Shown here piece after piece: positions 1 through 9,159 of a stretch of 64,000 nucleotides of DNA. Within the stretch, counting starts at the first letter, position 1, and each line of letters starts with the position of its first letter. Both the position numbers and the translations under genes were made by a program. The DNA is from Roseomonas genomospecies 6 (GTDB taxonomy: Bacteria; Pseudomonadota; Alphaproteobacteria; Azospirillales; Azospirillaceae): NCBI RefSeq assembly GCF_008365375.1, contig NZ_QOKW01000006.1:124001-188000 (forward strand), in the 5' to 3' direction. The notes beneath the pieces are model-generated. The model worked only from the letters and a program-made list of their open reading frames with translations, had not been told where the DNA came from and did not search any database.

Positions 1-432
1 GCCGAGATCGGCACCATGCGCGTGACCGAGCAGATCGACGCCCTGTCCACCCTGTCCACCAACCCCTTCAAGTATCTGGTGGCGCCGCGCCTGATCGCCG
101 GGCTGACCATGCTGCCGCTGCTTGTGCTGGTGGCCGACATCATCGGCGTGTTCGGCGGCTTTCTGGTCGGCGTCTACCGGCTGGACTTCAACCCGGCCTC
201 CTACATCGGCCGCACCTGGGAGTTCCTGGAGCCGATCGACGTGATTTCCGGCCTCGTGAAGGCGGCGGTGTTCGGATTCATGGTGTCGCTGATGGGCTGC
301 TACCACGGCTACCATTCCCGCGGCGGCGCCCAGGGCGTGGGTGCGGCGACGACGAACGCGGTGGTTTCGGCCTCCATCCTGATCCTGGTGTGGAACTACC
401 TCATCACCGGCATCTTCTTCTCGACGAAATGA
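1..432 (+). CDS. mlaE: MlaE, phospholipid ABC transporter permease (5' truncated by window)
   Basis: This is the C-terminal part of the inner-membrane permease of the Mla system, which moves phospholipids between the inner membrane and periplasm for outer-membrane lipid asymmetry. The frame is open from the first base and begins AEIGTMRVTEQIDAL, the conserved cytoplasmic motif of MlaE proteins; about half of a normal ~260-residue MlaE is missing upstream. Three to four hydrophobic segments follow, with the family-typical stretch GGFLVGV and a C-terminal transmembrane helix. The stop lies 10 bases before the mlaF start, so the two are co-transcribed. The internal ATG at 16 is not a true start. 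Confidence 0.93.
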   Translation, partial: AEIGTMRVTEQIDALSTLSTNPFKYLVAPRLIAGLTMLPLLVLVADIIGVFGGFLVGVYRLDFNPASYIGRTWEFLEPIDVISGLVKAAVFGFMVSLMGCYHGYHSRGGAQGVGAATTNAVVSASILILVWNYLITGIFFSTK

Positions 433-442
433 GCGCAGACCA

Positions 443-1246
443 ATGAGCCGAGTCATGTCGCAGGTCCCCCCCGCTCATCCGCCGAAGATTTCGCTGAAGA
501 ACGTGCATAAGGCGTTCGGGCCGAAGGTCGTGCTGAACGGCATCGACCTGGAGGTCGGGCGCGGCGAATCGCTGGTCGTCATCGGCGGGTCGGGCACCGG
601 CAAGTCGGTCATGCTGAAGTGCGTCCTCGGCCTGCTGTCGCCGGACAGCGGCTCCATCCGCGTGGACGGCGAGGAGACGACCAGGCTCCGCCCGCGTGAG
701 CGGGAGAAGCTGCTGCACAAGTTCGGCATGCTGTTCCAGGGCGCGGCCCTGTTCGACAGCCTGAAGGTTTGGGAGAACGTCGCCTTCGGCCTGATCCAGG
801 GCGAGCACATGCCGCGCGCCAAGGCGAAGGAGATCGCCATCGCCAAGATGGGCGCCGTCGGTCTCGGTCCGGAGGTGGGAGAGCTGTTCCCGTCGGAGTT
901 GTCGGGCGGCATGCAGAAGCGCGTCGGCCTCGCCCGCGCCATCGCCGACGAGCCGGAGATCATCTTCTTCGACGAACCGACCACCGGCCTCGACCCGATC
1001 ATGGCCGACGTGATCAACGAACTGATCGTGAAGTGCGTGAAGGATCTGGGCGCCACCGCCGTGACCATCACCCACGACATGGCCTCGGCCCGCAAGATCG
1101 CCGACCGGGTGGCGATGATCTATCAGGGCCGAATCGTCTGGACCGGCCACGCCAACGACATCGACAACTCCGGCAATCCCTATGTGGACCAGTTCGTCCA
1201 TGGCCGGGGGGAAGGCCCGATCAAGATGCAGGTGCGGGCGCTGTAA
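443..1246 (+). CDS. mlaF: MlaF, phospholipid ABC transporter ATP-binding protein
   Basis: This cytoplasmic ATPase (267 aa) powers the Mla phospholipid transporter together with MlaE. Visible motifs are Walker A GGSGTGKS (residues 48-55), the Q-loop around residue 99, the signature LSGGMQ (153-158), Walker B IIFFDEP (173-179) and the switch His at 211. LSGGMQKR rather than LSGGQRQ is characteristic of the MlaF/Ttg2A subgroup. It follows mlaE by 10 bases. MlaD, the usual third partner, does not follow directly; a small unknown gene does, so the rest of the system is presumably upstream or elsewhere. Confidence 0.94.
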   Translation: MSRVMSQVPPAHPPKISLKNVHKAFGPKVVLNGIDLEVGRGESLVVIGGSGTGKSVMLKCVLGLLSPDSGSIRVDGEETTRLRPREREKLLHKFGMLFQGAALFDSLKVWENVAFGLIQGEHMPRAKAKEIAIAKMGAVGLGPEVGELFPSELSGGMQKRVGLARAIADEPEIIFFDEPTTGLDPIMADVINELIVKCVKDLGATAVTITHDMASARKIADRVAMIYQGRIVWTGHANDIDNSGNPYVDQFVHGRGEGPIKMQVRAL

Positions 1247-1352
1247 CGCCCCCTTCACTGCGGGTTCGTGCAAAATTAACCTGTCGCCCGGTAGGGTCGG
1301 CCACGAAGATCACCGGCTTCCTTCATGCCGGTTTCCCATCGGAGAGACGAGT

Positions 1353-1571
1353 ATGGCGGACATCACCACGAACGGCCTGGCCTTCGCGAGCTTCATGCTG
1401 AGCGCCAAGATCCTGGAGACGCTCCAGGCCAAGGGTCTGCTGACCAACGAAGAGACGGTGCAGACGATCAAGAACGCCCACGAGCAGCTCATCAAGAACG
1501 ACAATCCGCTGTCGCTCGAAGCCGCCGACGCGCTCGCCCACTTCTTCGCAGGCCCGACCGAAGCGAAGTGA
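1353..1571 (+). CDS. Conserved-looking small protein of unknown function
   Basis: This 72-residue protein is not recognised. The start at 1353 is supported by GGAGAG eight bases upstream; a longer reading beginning at 1182 would overlap mlaF and is rejected. The sequence is acidic to neutral, soluble and helix-rich, with no signal peptide, membrane segment or metal-binding cluster. The pattern LQAKGLLTNEE followed by a helix and EAADALAHFF looks like a compact helical bundle. It sits about 100 bases after mlaF on the same strand and ends 3 bases before the convergent Nudix gene, so it could be an mla operon distal gene or independently transcribed. Confidence 0.75.
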   Translation: MADITTNGLAFASFMLSAKILETLQAKGLLTNEETVQTIKNAHEQLIKNDNPLSLEAADALAHFFAGPTEAK

Positions 1572-1574
1572 CGC

Positions 1575-2165
1575 TCACCCGCCGGCGCGCGCCGTCCCCT
1601 TGGCAAGGGTGTCGCGCAGTTCCGGCAGCAGGACGGCGCCGAGCATGGCGATGACGGGCAGCAGGGCGTAATCGCCCTCTGCCGCCGCCGCGATCAGCTC
1701 CTCGCGGGTCAGAAGCTCAAGCCGCATCTCCTCCAGGTCCCCCGAATCCGCCTCCGCCACCTTGCGGGCGGCGCGGGCGTGGAACATGTGGCAGACGCAG
1801 CCGCGCTGGTTGCCCTGCACCACGTAGGAACCGAGCGGCGTCCAGTCCTCGGCGGCGTAGCCCGTCTCCTCCAGCAACTCCCGCTTCGCCGCGGTCAGGG
1901 GTTCCTCTCCGGGGTCCAGCGCCCCGGCGGGAAAGGTCAGGCTGACGCGGCGCGGGCCGTGCTTGTAGGTGCGGAGCATCAGCGCCCGCCCGCCTTCGTC
2001 CTCCACGAACATGAGAACGAAGTCCGTCTGTTCGACCTGATGGAAATTCTCCACCCGCCGGCCGTCCGGCGTTTCGATGGTCTCGGCGTGCACCTGCAGG
2101 AACGGACCGGCGTCGAGCAGGGTCCGCCGCTCCAGCACCGTCCAGGGCTTCAATGCTTCGCTCAT
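1575..2165 (-). CDS. Nudix hydrolase (ADP-ribose/nucleoside diphosphate-sugar pyrophosphatase type)
   Basis: This 196-residue cytoplasmic hydrolase cleaves a nucleoside diphosphate linked to another moiety. The Nudix box is complete: G, five residues, E, seven residues, then RELLEETGY, beginning at GALDPGE around residue 81. The preceding strand-rich N-terminal region resembles ADP-ribose pyrophosphatases (NudF/YffH-like), so ADP-ribose or a sugar nucleotide is the likely substrate, which is inference. Its ATG overlaps the map stop codon in an ATGA arrangement, so translation is coupled to map. Confidence 0.85.
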   Translation of the reverse strand: MSEALKPWTVLERRTLLDAGPFLQVHAETIETPDGRRVENFHQVEQTDFVLMFVEDEGGRALMLRTYKHGPRRVSLTFPAGALDPGEEPLTAAKRELLEETGYAAEDWTPLGSYVVQGNQRGCVCHMFHARAARKVAEADSGDLEEMRLELLTREELIAAAAEGDYALLPVIAMLGAVLLPELRDTLAKGTARAGG

Positions 2166-2989
2166 GCCGCGGCGGCCCCGGCGGCGCTCTCATAGGGCGG
2201 CTGGGTGAAGCCCGCCGGAGACAGGGTGAAGATTTCGCAGCCCGTCTCGGTGATGCCGACCTGATGCTCGAACTGGGCGGACAGGGAGCGGTCGCGGGTT
2301 ACCGTGGTCCAGCCGTCCGACAGGATCTTCACATCCGGCTTTCCGGCGTTCAGCATCGGCTCGATGGTGAAGACCATGCCCGGCACCAGAAGCACGCCCG
2401 TGCCGCGCTTGCCGAAATGGTCCACATGGGGCGCGTCGTGGAAGACCCGCCCGATGCCGTGGCCGCCGAAGTCGCGGACGACGCCGTAGCGGTGGGATTC
2501 GGCCAGCGTCTGGATGGCGTGGCCGATGTCTCCCAGATGGTTGCCGGGCTTGGCCTGCGCGATTCCGGCCATCATCGCCTTGTAGGTGATGTCCACCAGC
2601 TTGCGCGCCTTCACCCCGATCTTCTCGCCGACGAAGAACATGCGGCTGGTGTCGCCATACCAGCCATCCAGGATCACCGTGACGTCGATGTTCACGATGT
2701 CGCCGTCCACAAGCTTCTTGTCGTCGGAGGGAATGCCGTGGTTCACCACATGGTTCGGCGAAATGCAGCTCGCCGCCGGGTAGCCGTTGTAGCCGATGGT
2801 CGCGGGGATCGCGCCGTTGTCCCGCATGTAGGCCTCGATCAGCCGGTCCAGTTGGCCCGTGCTGACCCCCGGCACCACATGGGGCGTGATGTAGTCCAGG
2901 GTCGCCGCGGCCAGCCGCCCGGCCTTGCGCATCGCCTCGAACTCCTCCGCCCCGTGCAGCGGGATCTTCCGCGCGTCCTTGTCCGCCAC
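2162..2989 (-). CDS. map: Methionine aminopeptidase type I
   Basis: This enzyme removes the initiator methionine from nascent proteins in the cytoplasm. All five metal ligands of the family are present: D102 and D113 in NIDVTVILDGWYGDTSR, H177 in GGHGIGRVFH, E210 in VFTIEPM and E241 in FEHQVGI. The substrate His is H84 in VVNHGIP. The length of 275 aa is normal for a type Ia enzyme. It is the first gene of a two-gene unit with the Nudix hydrolase (4-base overlap) and is divergent from radA. Confidence 0.96.
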   Translation of the reverse strand: MADKDARKIPLHGAEEFEAMRKAGRLAAATLDYITPHVVPGVSTGQLDRLIEAYMRDNGAIPATIGYNGYPAASCISPNHVVNHGIPSDDKKLVDGDIVNIDVTVILDGWYGDTSRMFFVGEKIGVKARKLVDITYKAMMAGIAQAKPGNHLGDIGHAIQTLAESHRYGVVRDFGGHGIGRVFHDAPHVDHFGKRGTGVLLVPGMVFTIEPMLNAGKPDVKILSDGWTTVTRDRSLSAQFEHQVGITETGCEIFTLSPAGFTQPPYESAAGAAAA

Positions 2990-3144
2990 CGTGTCACCTC
3001 GTATCGGTCGTCATGATTCCGATGCAGAACCTACCACCGGAACGGCCCAAGAAAAGCCCCAGCTTTTTATCGCCTCGGCCATAGGATTTAGGACGTCCGC
3101 TTGCTATATGTGGGGCGCTTCCGCCCCAACCCATCGCTAGACCT

Positions 3145-4545
3145 TTGGCCAAGCCGACCTCCCGCTACGTCTGCCAATCCTGCGGCGCATCCTTCCCGAA
3201 ATGGGCGGGTCGCTGCGACGCCTGCGGGGAATGGAACACCCTCGTCGAGGAAGCCGCTCCGGAGGCCGCGCCCAAGGGGTTGGGCGTGGCGCGCGGGCGC
3301 CGGCTGGACTTCGTCGGCCTCGCCGGCTCCAGCGAGGCGCCGCCCCGCCGCATGACCCGCATCGAGGAGTTCGACCGCGTCTGCGGCGGCGGCCTCGTTC
3401 CCGGATCGGCGATTCTGATCGGCGGCGATCCCGGCATCGGCAAATCCACCCTTCTCCTCCAGGCGATGGCCCGGCTGTCGCAGGAGCACCGTTGCGCCTA
3501 CGTCTCCGGCGAGGAGGCGGTGGATCAGGTGCGGTTGCGCGCCCTGCGGCTCGGCTGCGCGGCGGCCCCGGTCCAGCTCGCCTCCGCGACCAGCGTGCGC
3601 GACATCGTGGCCTCGCTGGACGGAACCGACGGGCCGGAGGTGGTCGTCATCGACTCGATCCAGACCATGTATGTGGACAATCTGGACAGCGCCCCCGGCA
3701 CCGTCGCCCAGGTCCGGGCGAGCGCGCAGGAGCTGATCCGCGTCGCCAAGCGGCGCGGCTGCGTCCTGCTTCTGGTCGGCCACGTCACCAAGGAAGGCAC
3801 CATCGCCGGTCCCCGCGTGCTGGAGCACATGGTGGACACGGTTCTCTATTTCGAGGGCGAGCGCGGCCACCAGTTCCGCATCCTGCGCGCGGTGAAGAAC
3901 CGCTTCGGCGCGACGGACGAGATCGGCGTGTTCGAGATGACCGACGGCGGTCTGGGCGAGGTCCACAACCCCTCGGCCCTGTTCCTGGCGGAGCGGCGCG
4001 GCGACGTGTCGGGCGCCGCGGTCTTCGCCGGGATGGAGGGCACCCGCCCGGTTCTGGTGGAGGTCCAGGCTCTGGTCGCCCCCTCCCCGCTCGGCACGCC
4101 GCGTCGCGCGGTGGTCGGCTGGGATTCGGCGCGGCTCGCCATGGTCCTGGCGGTGCTGGAGGCGCGCTGCGGCGTGCAGATCGGCGCCAACGACGTCTAT
4201 CTGAACGTGGCCGGCGGTTTGCGGATCACCGAGCCGGCGGCGGACCTTGCGGTCGCCGCGGCGCTCGTCTCCTCGCTGACCGGGGAGCCGGTGCCCGCCG
4301 ACGCCGTGGTCTTCGGCGAGATCGGCCTGTCGGGCGAGGTGCGCGCCGTGGGCCAAAGCGACGCCCGGCTGAAGGAAGCCGCAAAGCTGGGGTTTTCAAC
4401 GGCGATCTTTCCGGCTAGACGGAACGGCAAGAAGCCGGGGCGCGGCGACAACGGCCTGAAGACGGTCGAGTTGCAGCAGCTCGGCGAGTTGCTGCCGTTG
4501 TTCCAAGCCGGATCGGGACCCCGTCCGCCGCGCGGCCGGGATTGA
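3145..4545 (+). CDS. radA: DNA repair protein RadA
   Basis: RadA is a RecA-like, DnaB-like ATPase that drives branch migration of recombination intermediates. The 466-residue protein has the N-terminal four-Cys zinc finger (C10, C13, C24, C27), a Walker A GDPGIGKST (94-102), the RadA hallmark KNRFG (251-255) and a C-terminal Lon-protease-like domain containing VYLNVAGGLRI. The start is a TTG at 3145; no ATG or GTG lies between an in-frame position upstream and the zinc finger, and the family begins with a similar K-x-x-x-x-Y-V-C stretch. It is divergent from map and followed by cvpA after 43 bases. Confidence 0.94.
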   Translation: MAKPTSRYVCQSCGASFPKWAGRCDACGEWNTLVEEAAPEAAPKGLGVARGRRLDFVGLAGSSEAPPRRMTRIEEFDRVCGGGLVPGSAILIGGDPGIGKSTLLLQAMARLSQEHRCAYVSGEEAVDQVRLRALRLGCAAAPVQLASATSVRDIVASLDGTDGPEVVVIDSIQTMYVDNLDSAPGTVAQVRASAQELIRVAKRRGCVLLLVGHVTKEGTIAGPRVLEHMVDTVLYFEGERGHQFRILRAVKNRFGATDEIGVFEMTDGGLGEVHNPSALFLAERRGDVSGAAVFAGMEGTRPVLVEVQALVAPSPLGTPRRAVVGWDSARLAMVLAVLEARCGVQIGANDVYLNVAGGLRITEPAADLAVAAALVSSLTGEPVPADAVVFGEIGLSGEVRAVGQSDARLKEAAKLGFSTAIFPARRNGKKPGRGDNGLKTVELQQLGELLPLFQAGSGPRPPRGRD

Positions 4546-4588
4546 CACAAGCGCTTTCAGGCGAGAGCACACGAGGCGAAGCGGAGTT

Positions 4589-5275
4589 ATGGACACCTTC
4601 CCGATCAACCCGGCGGACCTGGCCGTCATCGTGGTGCTTCTGCTCTCGGCCCTGCTGGCCTTCACCCGCGGCATGGTGGCCGAGGTGCTGTCGGTCGCCG
4701 CCTGGGTGGGTGCCGCGCTGATCACGCTGAACGCCCTGCCCCACGTGCTGCCCATCGCGCAGAACTACATTCATGTCGAAATGGCCGCCTACGCCGCGTC
4801 GGCGGTGGCGCTGTTCGTCGTCAGCCTTGTGTTTCTCACAATCCTGGGCCGCGTCATCTCGCGCGGCGTACAGAATTCCGGCCTTTCGGCGCTCGACCGG
4901 TCGCTGGGTTTCGTCTTCGGCCTGCTGAAGGGTGCAATCCTCGCCTCGGTCGCCTATCTGTTCTTCGCCTGGCTGGTGCCGAACCCGGCGGAGCATCCGG
5001 CTTGGCTGCAAGGTGCCAAGACCCGCCCGATGCTGGTCTCCGGCGCCGCCATGATCTACGAGGTGATGCCGGAATCGCTGCGCAAGGACGGTCTGGGCCA
5101 GATGGACATGGCGCGGGAGCGCGCGCGGCAGGCGGTGGAAGCGAAGGAAGCGCTGGACCGGCTGTCCACGCCGGTGCCCGGCGCGCCCAAGACCGGTGGT
5201 GCTTCGCCGTCCGATACGGGCTATAAGGACCGGGACCGCGGCGACCTTGAGCGCCTGATCCAGAACGCACGTTGA
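4589..5275 (+). CDS. cvpA: CvpA family membrane protein
   Basis: The 228-residue protein has four hydrophobic segments in its first ~150 residues and a hydrophilic, charged C-terminal tail. The pattern N-P-A-D-L-A-V near the start and RGMVAEVLSVAAWVGA are typical of CvpA. The family was named for colicin V production and also contributes to envelope stress resistance. Its place directly before purF is the classical arrangement and is strong context support. There is a 99-base gap to the purF start chosen here. Confidence 0.88.
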   Translation: MDTFPINPADLAVIVVLLLSALLAFTRGMVAEVLSVAAWVGAALITLNALPHVLPIAQNYIHVEMAAYAASAVALFVVSLVFLTILGRVISRGVQNSGLSALDRSLGFVFGLLKGAILASVAYLFFAWLVPNPAEHPAWLQGAKTRPMLVSGAAMIYEVMPESLRKDGLGQMDMARERARQAVEAKEALDRLSTPVPGAPKTGGASPSDTGYKDRDRGDLERLIQNAR

Positions 5276-5374
5276 GCGCCGCGCGGTGCAGAGTGCCTGT
5301 GTGTAACGCCCCGCTGGCAAGAGGCCGCCGGGGCAATGCCCTTTGGTGATGCTGTGTATGACGAGGATCTTCCG

Positions 5375-6823
5375 ATGCTGACGACGCATCCGTTCGACGA
5401 CGACAAGCTGCGCGAGGAGTGCGGCGTGTTCGGCATCCACAGCCATCCGCAGGCGGGGGCCATCACCGCGCTCGGCCTGCATGCGCTCCAGCATCGCGGC
5501 CAGGAAGCCTGCGGCATCGTCAGCCACGACGGCAACCGCTTCCATCTGGAGCATGCCCTGGGCCTCGTCGGCGATCACTTCTCGTCCGAAGCGATCATCG
5601 GCAAGCTGAAAGGCCCGCAGGCCATCGGCCATGTCCGCTACGCCACCACCGGCGACACGACGATCCGCAACGTCCAGCCGCTCTACGCCGACTTCGAGTT
5701 CGGCGGCTTCGCGCTGGCCCACAACGGCAACCTGACCAACGCGCACACGCTGCGCCGCCAGCTCGTCCGCCGCGGCTGCCTGTTCCAGTCCACCACCGAC
5801 ACCGAGACCATCGTCCATCTGATGGCCATCGCGCGGGGCGGTTCGCCGGTGGACCGGCTGATCGAGGCGGTGCGGCAGGTCGAAGGCGCCTTCTCCCTGG
5901 TGGCGCTGACCCCGAACGAGGTGATCGGCGTGCGCGACCCGCTGGGCGTGCGCCCGCTGGTCCTGGGCAAGCTGGGCGACACCCACATCGTGACCAGCGA
6001 GACCTGCGCGCTGGACATCGTCGGCGCCGAATATGTGCGCGACGTGGAGCCGGGCGAGATGGTCGTTCTGAACGACCAGGGCGTGCAGAGCCTGCGCCCC
6101 TTCCAGCCGCAGGGCCGCCGCTTCTGCATCTTCGAATACATCTACTTCGCGCGGCCCGACAGCGTGATGGAGGGCTCCTCCGTCTACAACGCGCGCCAGC
6201 GGATCGGGGCGGAGCTTGCCCGCGAATCGGGGATCGACGCTGACGTGGTGGTTCCGGTGCCGGACAGCGGCGTGCCCGCGGCCCTCGGCTACGCCATGCA
6301 AAGCGGCGTTCCGTTCGAACTGGGCATCATCCGCAACCACTATGTGGGCCGCACCTTCATCGAGCCGACCGACCAGATCCGGCATCTGGGGGTGAAGCTG
6401 AAGCACAATGCCAACCGCGCCATGATCGAGGGCAAGCGGGTGGTGCTGGTGGACGACAGCATCGTGCGCGGCACGACCTCCAAGAAGATCGTGGAGATGG
6501 TGCGCGCCGCCGGGGCGAAGGAGGTGCACATGCGCATCTCCAGCCCGCCGACCTCGCACCCCTGCTTCTACGGCATCGACACGCCGGAGCAGAGCAAGCT
6601 GCTCGCCCACCGCATGTCGGTGGAGGAGATGCGCGACTTCATCCAGGCCGACAGCCTCGCCTTCATCTCCCTGGACGGCCTCTACCGCGCCATGGGCGCG
6701 GAGCGGCGCGATCCGCAGAATCTGACCTTCTGCGACGCCTGCTTCACCGGCGACTACCCCATCGCGTTGACCGATGCGCTGGACCATCCGCCGGTCGAGG
6801 CGAACGTCCGCATCCGCGCGTAA
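5375..6823 (+). CDS. purF: Amidophosphoribosyltransferase
   Basis: PurF catalyses the first committed step of purine synthesis, making 5-phosphoribosylamine from PRPP and glutamine. The chosen start (MLTTHPFDDD) gives 482 aa and places the N-terminal glutamine-amidotransferase nucleophile at C16 in REECGVFGI after a short propeptide; GAGG lies 8 bases upstream. A start at 5336 (495 aa) is possible and has AAGAGG 11 bases upstream. The C-terminal PRPP-binding motif VVLVDDSIVRGTTS is present. It follows cvpA, as in many proteobacteria, and is followed by a hairpin terminator. Confidence 0.95.
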   Translation: MLTTHPFDDDKLREECGVFGIHSHPQAGAITALGLHALQHRGQEACGIVSHDGNRFHLEHALGLVGDHFSSEAIIGKLKGPQAIGHVRYATTGDTTIRNVQPLYADFEFGGFALAHNGNLTNAHTLRRQLVRRGCLFQSTTDTETIVHLMAIARGGSPVDRLIEAVRQVEGAFSLVALTPNEVIGVRDPLGVRPLVLGKLGDTHIVTSETCALDIVGAEYVRDVEPGEMVVLNDQGVQSLRPFQPQGRRFCIFEYIYFARPDSVMEGSSVYNARQRIGAELARESGIDADVVVPVPDSGVPAALGYAMQSGVPFELGIIRNHYVGRTFIEPTDQIRHLGVKLKHNANRAMIEGKRVVLVDDSIVRGTTSKKIVEMVRAAGAKEVHMRISSPPTSHPCFYGIDTPEQSKLLAHRMSVEEMRDFIQADSLAFISLDGLYRAMGAERRDPQNLTFCDACFTGDYPIALTDALDHPPVEANVRIRA

Positions 6824-6842
6824 GCGCCTGACCACCGCCGCG

Positions 6843-6878
6843 ACGGGCCGGCCGCAACCCAGCGGACCGGCCCGTTTG
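6843..6878 (+). terminator. Rho-independent terminator after purF
   Basis: ACGGGCCGG (6843-6851) pairs perfectly with CCGGCCCGT (6867-6875) and is followed by a short T run. It lies 20 bases after the purF stop and 50 bases before the SDR gene. Confidence 0.7.
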
Positions 6879-6928
6879 CCGATCCCCCTCCCGAATCCCC
6901 CCTCTCAAATCACCGTCGAGTCGCCGCC

Positions 6929-7639
6929 ATGTCCCGTCTTTCCGGCCGCACCGCCCTCATCACCGGCGCCTCGCGCGGCATCGGCGCCGCCGTCGCCAAA
7001 CGCTTCGCCGCTGAAAGCGCCCACGTCATCCTGGCCGCCCGCACCGTCGGCGGGCTTGAGGAGACCGACGACGCGATCTTCCAGGCCACGGGCCGGAACG
7101 CCACGCTGGTCCCGCTGGACCTGCGGCAATTCGACAAGATCGACCAGCTCGGCTACTCGATCTTCGAGCGGTTCGGAAAGCTGGACATCCTGGTCAGCAA
7201 CGCCGGCGTTCTGGAGGCGCTGGGGCCGGTTGCCCATTACGATCCGAAGCTGTGGCAGCGCGTGATGGACGTGAACGTCACGGCCAACTTCCGCCTGATC
7301 CGCTCCTTCGACCGCCTGCTGCGCACCTCCGATTCGGGGCGCGCCATCTTCGTGACGTCCGGGGCCGCGACCGCGCCCTACCCCTACTGGAGCCCGTACG
7401 GCGCCAGCAAGGCGGCGCTTGAGATGATGGTGAAGACCTACGCGATGGAGATCGCCGCGTCGAACCTGCGCGTCAATCTGATCGACCCCGGCATCGTGGC
7501 GACCAAGCTGCGCATGCAAGCCTTCCCCGGCGAGGACCAGACCAAGCTGGCCCAGCCTGACGACGTGACCGAAGCCTTCGTGGAACTGGCGGAAGCGTCC
7601 TGCACCCGCCATGGCGAGGTGGTGTCGGCGCAGGGGTGA
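6929..7639 (+). CDS. SDR family NAD(P)-dependent oxidoreductase
   Basis: A classical short-chain dehydrogenase/reductase of 236 aa. It has the dinucleotide-binding TGASRGIG (12-19), NAG (91-93), and the catalytic residues S144, Y157 and K161 in SPYGASKAALE. The absence of an acidic residue at the end of the second strand (LAARTV) is compatible with NADP preference. The substrate cannot be told from sequence. The gene follows the purF terminator and ends before a bidirectional terminator shared with der, so it appears to be a single-gene unit. Confidence 0.9.
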   Translation: MSRLSGRTALITGASRGIGAAVAKRFAAESAHVILAARTVGGLEETDDAIFQATGRNATLVPLDLRQFDKIDQLGYSIFERFGKLDILVSNAGVLEALGPVAHYDPKLWQRVMDVNVTANFRLIRSFDRLLRTSDSGRAIFVTSGAATAPYPYWSPYGASKAALEMMVKTYAMEIAASNLRVNLIDPGIVATKLRMQAFPGEDQTKLAQPDDVTEAFVELAEASCTRHGEVVSAQG

Positions 7640-7660
7640 AATGGCAGCCTTGCCCGCCAA

Positions 7661-7699
7661 AGCAAAAAGGCCGCGCAATTCGCGCGGCCTTTTGCTTTT
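7661..7699. terminator. Bidirectional terminator between SDR gene and der
   Basis: AAAAGGCCGCGC and GCGCGGCCTTTT form a 12-bp stem with a five-base loop. A-rich and T-rich flanks on the two sides make it usable from both strands. It separates the convergent SDR gene (+) and der (-). Confidence 0.85.
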
Positions 7700-7715
7700 C
7701 ACCCCGAAACGCCGA

Positions 7716-9122
7716 TCAATCGTCCGCGAACGGGTTCTTCTGCTTGCGCAGCAGCAACCGCACCGGCACGCCCGGCAGCTCGAACGTCTCGCGCAAGTGG
7801 GCGATCAGGTAGCGCTGGTAGCTCTCCGGCAGGTCGAGCGGCTTGTTCACGAACAGCGCCACGGTCGGCGGGCGGGTCTTCACCTGCGTCGCGTAGCGGA
7901 TCTTGATGCGCCGGCCCTCGACCAGGGGCGGCGGGTGGTGATCCAGCACGCCTTCGATCCAGCGGTTGAGCTGGGCGGTCGGGATGCGCCGGTTCCACTG
8001 CCCGTAGGTCGACAGGATCGAGTCCAGCAGCGTGTCCAGCTTCCTGCCCTGAAGGGCGGAGATGGTCACGACCTCCACGCCCTTGATCTGGGCAAGAGCG
8101 GCCTGGAGTTTGTCCTCCACCTGACGCAGGGCCATGGCGCGGTCGTCCACCGCGTCCCACTTGTTCAGCGCGATGACCAGCGCACGGCCTTCCTCAACCA
8201 CCATGCGGGCGATGGTCAGGTCCTGCTTGTCCAGGATTTGGTTGGCATCGACCACCAGAAGGACGACCTGGGCCATGCGGACGACGCGCAGGGCGTCGGC
8301 GACGGCCAACTTCTCCACCTTGGCATCGACGCGGGCGCGCCTGCGCATGCCGGCGGTGTCCACCAGACGAAACTTGCGGCCGCGCCATTCCCAATCGACG
8401 CTGATGGCGTCGCGCGTCATGCCGGCCTCGGGGCCGGTCAGCACGCGCTCCTCGCCGATCAGGGCGTTCAGCAGGGTGGACTTGCCGACGTTCGGGCGCC
8501 CGACGATGGCGATCTGGATGGGCCGGGCGCGCTCCTCGTCGGTTTCCGGCTGGTCGCCGACGGGAAGCTCCTCCCCGTCCTCTCCCTTCAAGGCGGAGGT
8601 GACGGTCCTCTCGACCTCTTCCGGTTCCGGCGGGGCGTAGGGCAGCAGGGCCTGGACCAGATCGGCCATGCCCTCCCCATGCTCCGCCGACAGCGGGATC
8701 GGCTCGCCGAGGCCAAGTTCGAAGGCTTCGTAAAGACCGGGCATGCCGGCTTTGCCCTCCGCCTTGTTGGCGACGAGGACGACCGGGGTCTTGCCCTTGC
8801 GCAGCAGGGCCGCGAAGTGACGGTCGAGCGGCGTGATGCCGGCGCGGGCGTCCACGATGAACAGCGCCACGTCGGCGCGTTCCAGGGCGCGTTCGGTCTG
8901 GCGGCGCATGCGCGCCTCCAGGCTGTCGTCGGTGACGTCCTCCAGGCCCGCGGTATCGACCACGGTGAAGGACAGACCGCCCACGCGGGCGGGTGCCGAG
9001 CGCCAGTCGCGCGTCACGCCGGGCGTGTCGTCGACCAACGCCAGCTTCTTGCCGGCCAAACGGTTGAACAGAGTCGATTTGCCGACATTCGGCCGACCGA
9101 CGAGAGCGACGGTGAAAGACAT
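7716..9122 (-). CDS. der: Ribosome biogenesis GTPase Der (EngA)
   Basis: Der acts in 50S ribosomal subunit maturation. The 468-residue protein contains two tandem GTPase domains, each with the P-loop GRPNVGKST (the first at residues 9-17, the second near residue 205), and a C-terminal KH-like domain rich in basic residues. The start at 9122 ([17 protein letters not shown]) is chosen because the family begins immediately before the first P-loop; an upstream reading to 9200 would run into bamB. It is the last gene of the YfgM-like/bamB/der unit, which is a conserved order in proteobacteria. Confidence 0.95.
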   Translation of the reverse strand: MSFTVALVGRPNVGKSTLFNRLAGKKLALVDDTPGVTRDWRSAPARVGGLSFTVVDTAGLEDVTDDSLEARMRRQTERALERADVALFIVDARAGITPLDRHFAALLRKGKTPVVLVANKAEGKAGMPGLYEAFELGLGEPIPLSAEHGEGMADLVQALLPYAPPEPEEVERTVTSALKGEDGEELPVGDQPETDEERARPIQIAIVGRPNVGKSTLLNALIGEERVLTGPEAGMTRDAISVDWEWRGRKFRLVDTAGMRRRARVDAKVEKLAVADALRVVRMAQVVLLVVDANQILDKQDLTIARMVVEEGRALVIALNKWDAVDDRAMALRQVEDKLQAALAQIKGVEVVTISALQGRKLDTLLDSILSTYGQWNRRIPTAQLNRWIEGVLDHHPPPLVEGRRIKIRYATQVKTRPPTVALFVNKPLDLPESYQRYLIAHLRETFELPGVPVRLLLRKQKNPFADD

Positions 9123-9159
9123 CTGGCCGGGGGCCTCACAAAAGAACCAGGACCGGCGA

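Noticed and set aside
4415..6835. An 806-codon open frame on the minus strand over radA, cvpA and purF
   Set aside because: Opposite to three recognisable genes; its protein resembles no family.
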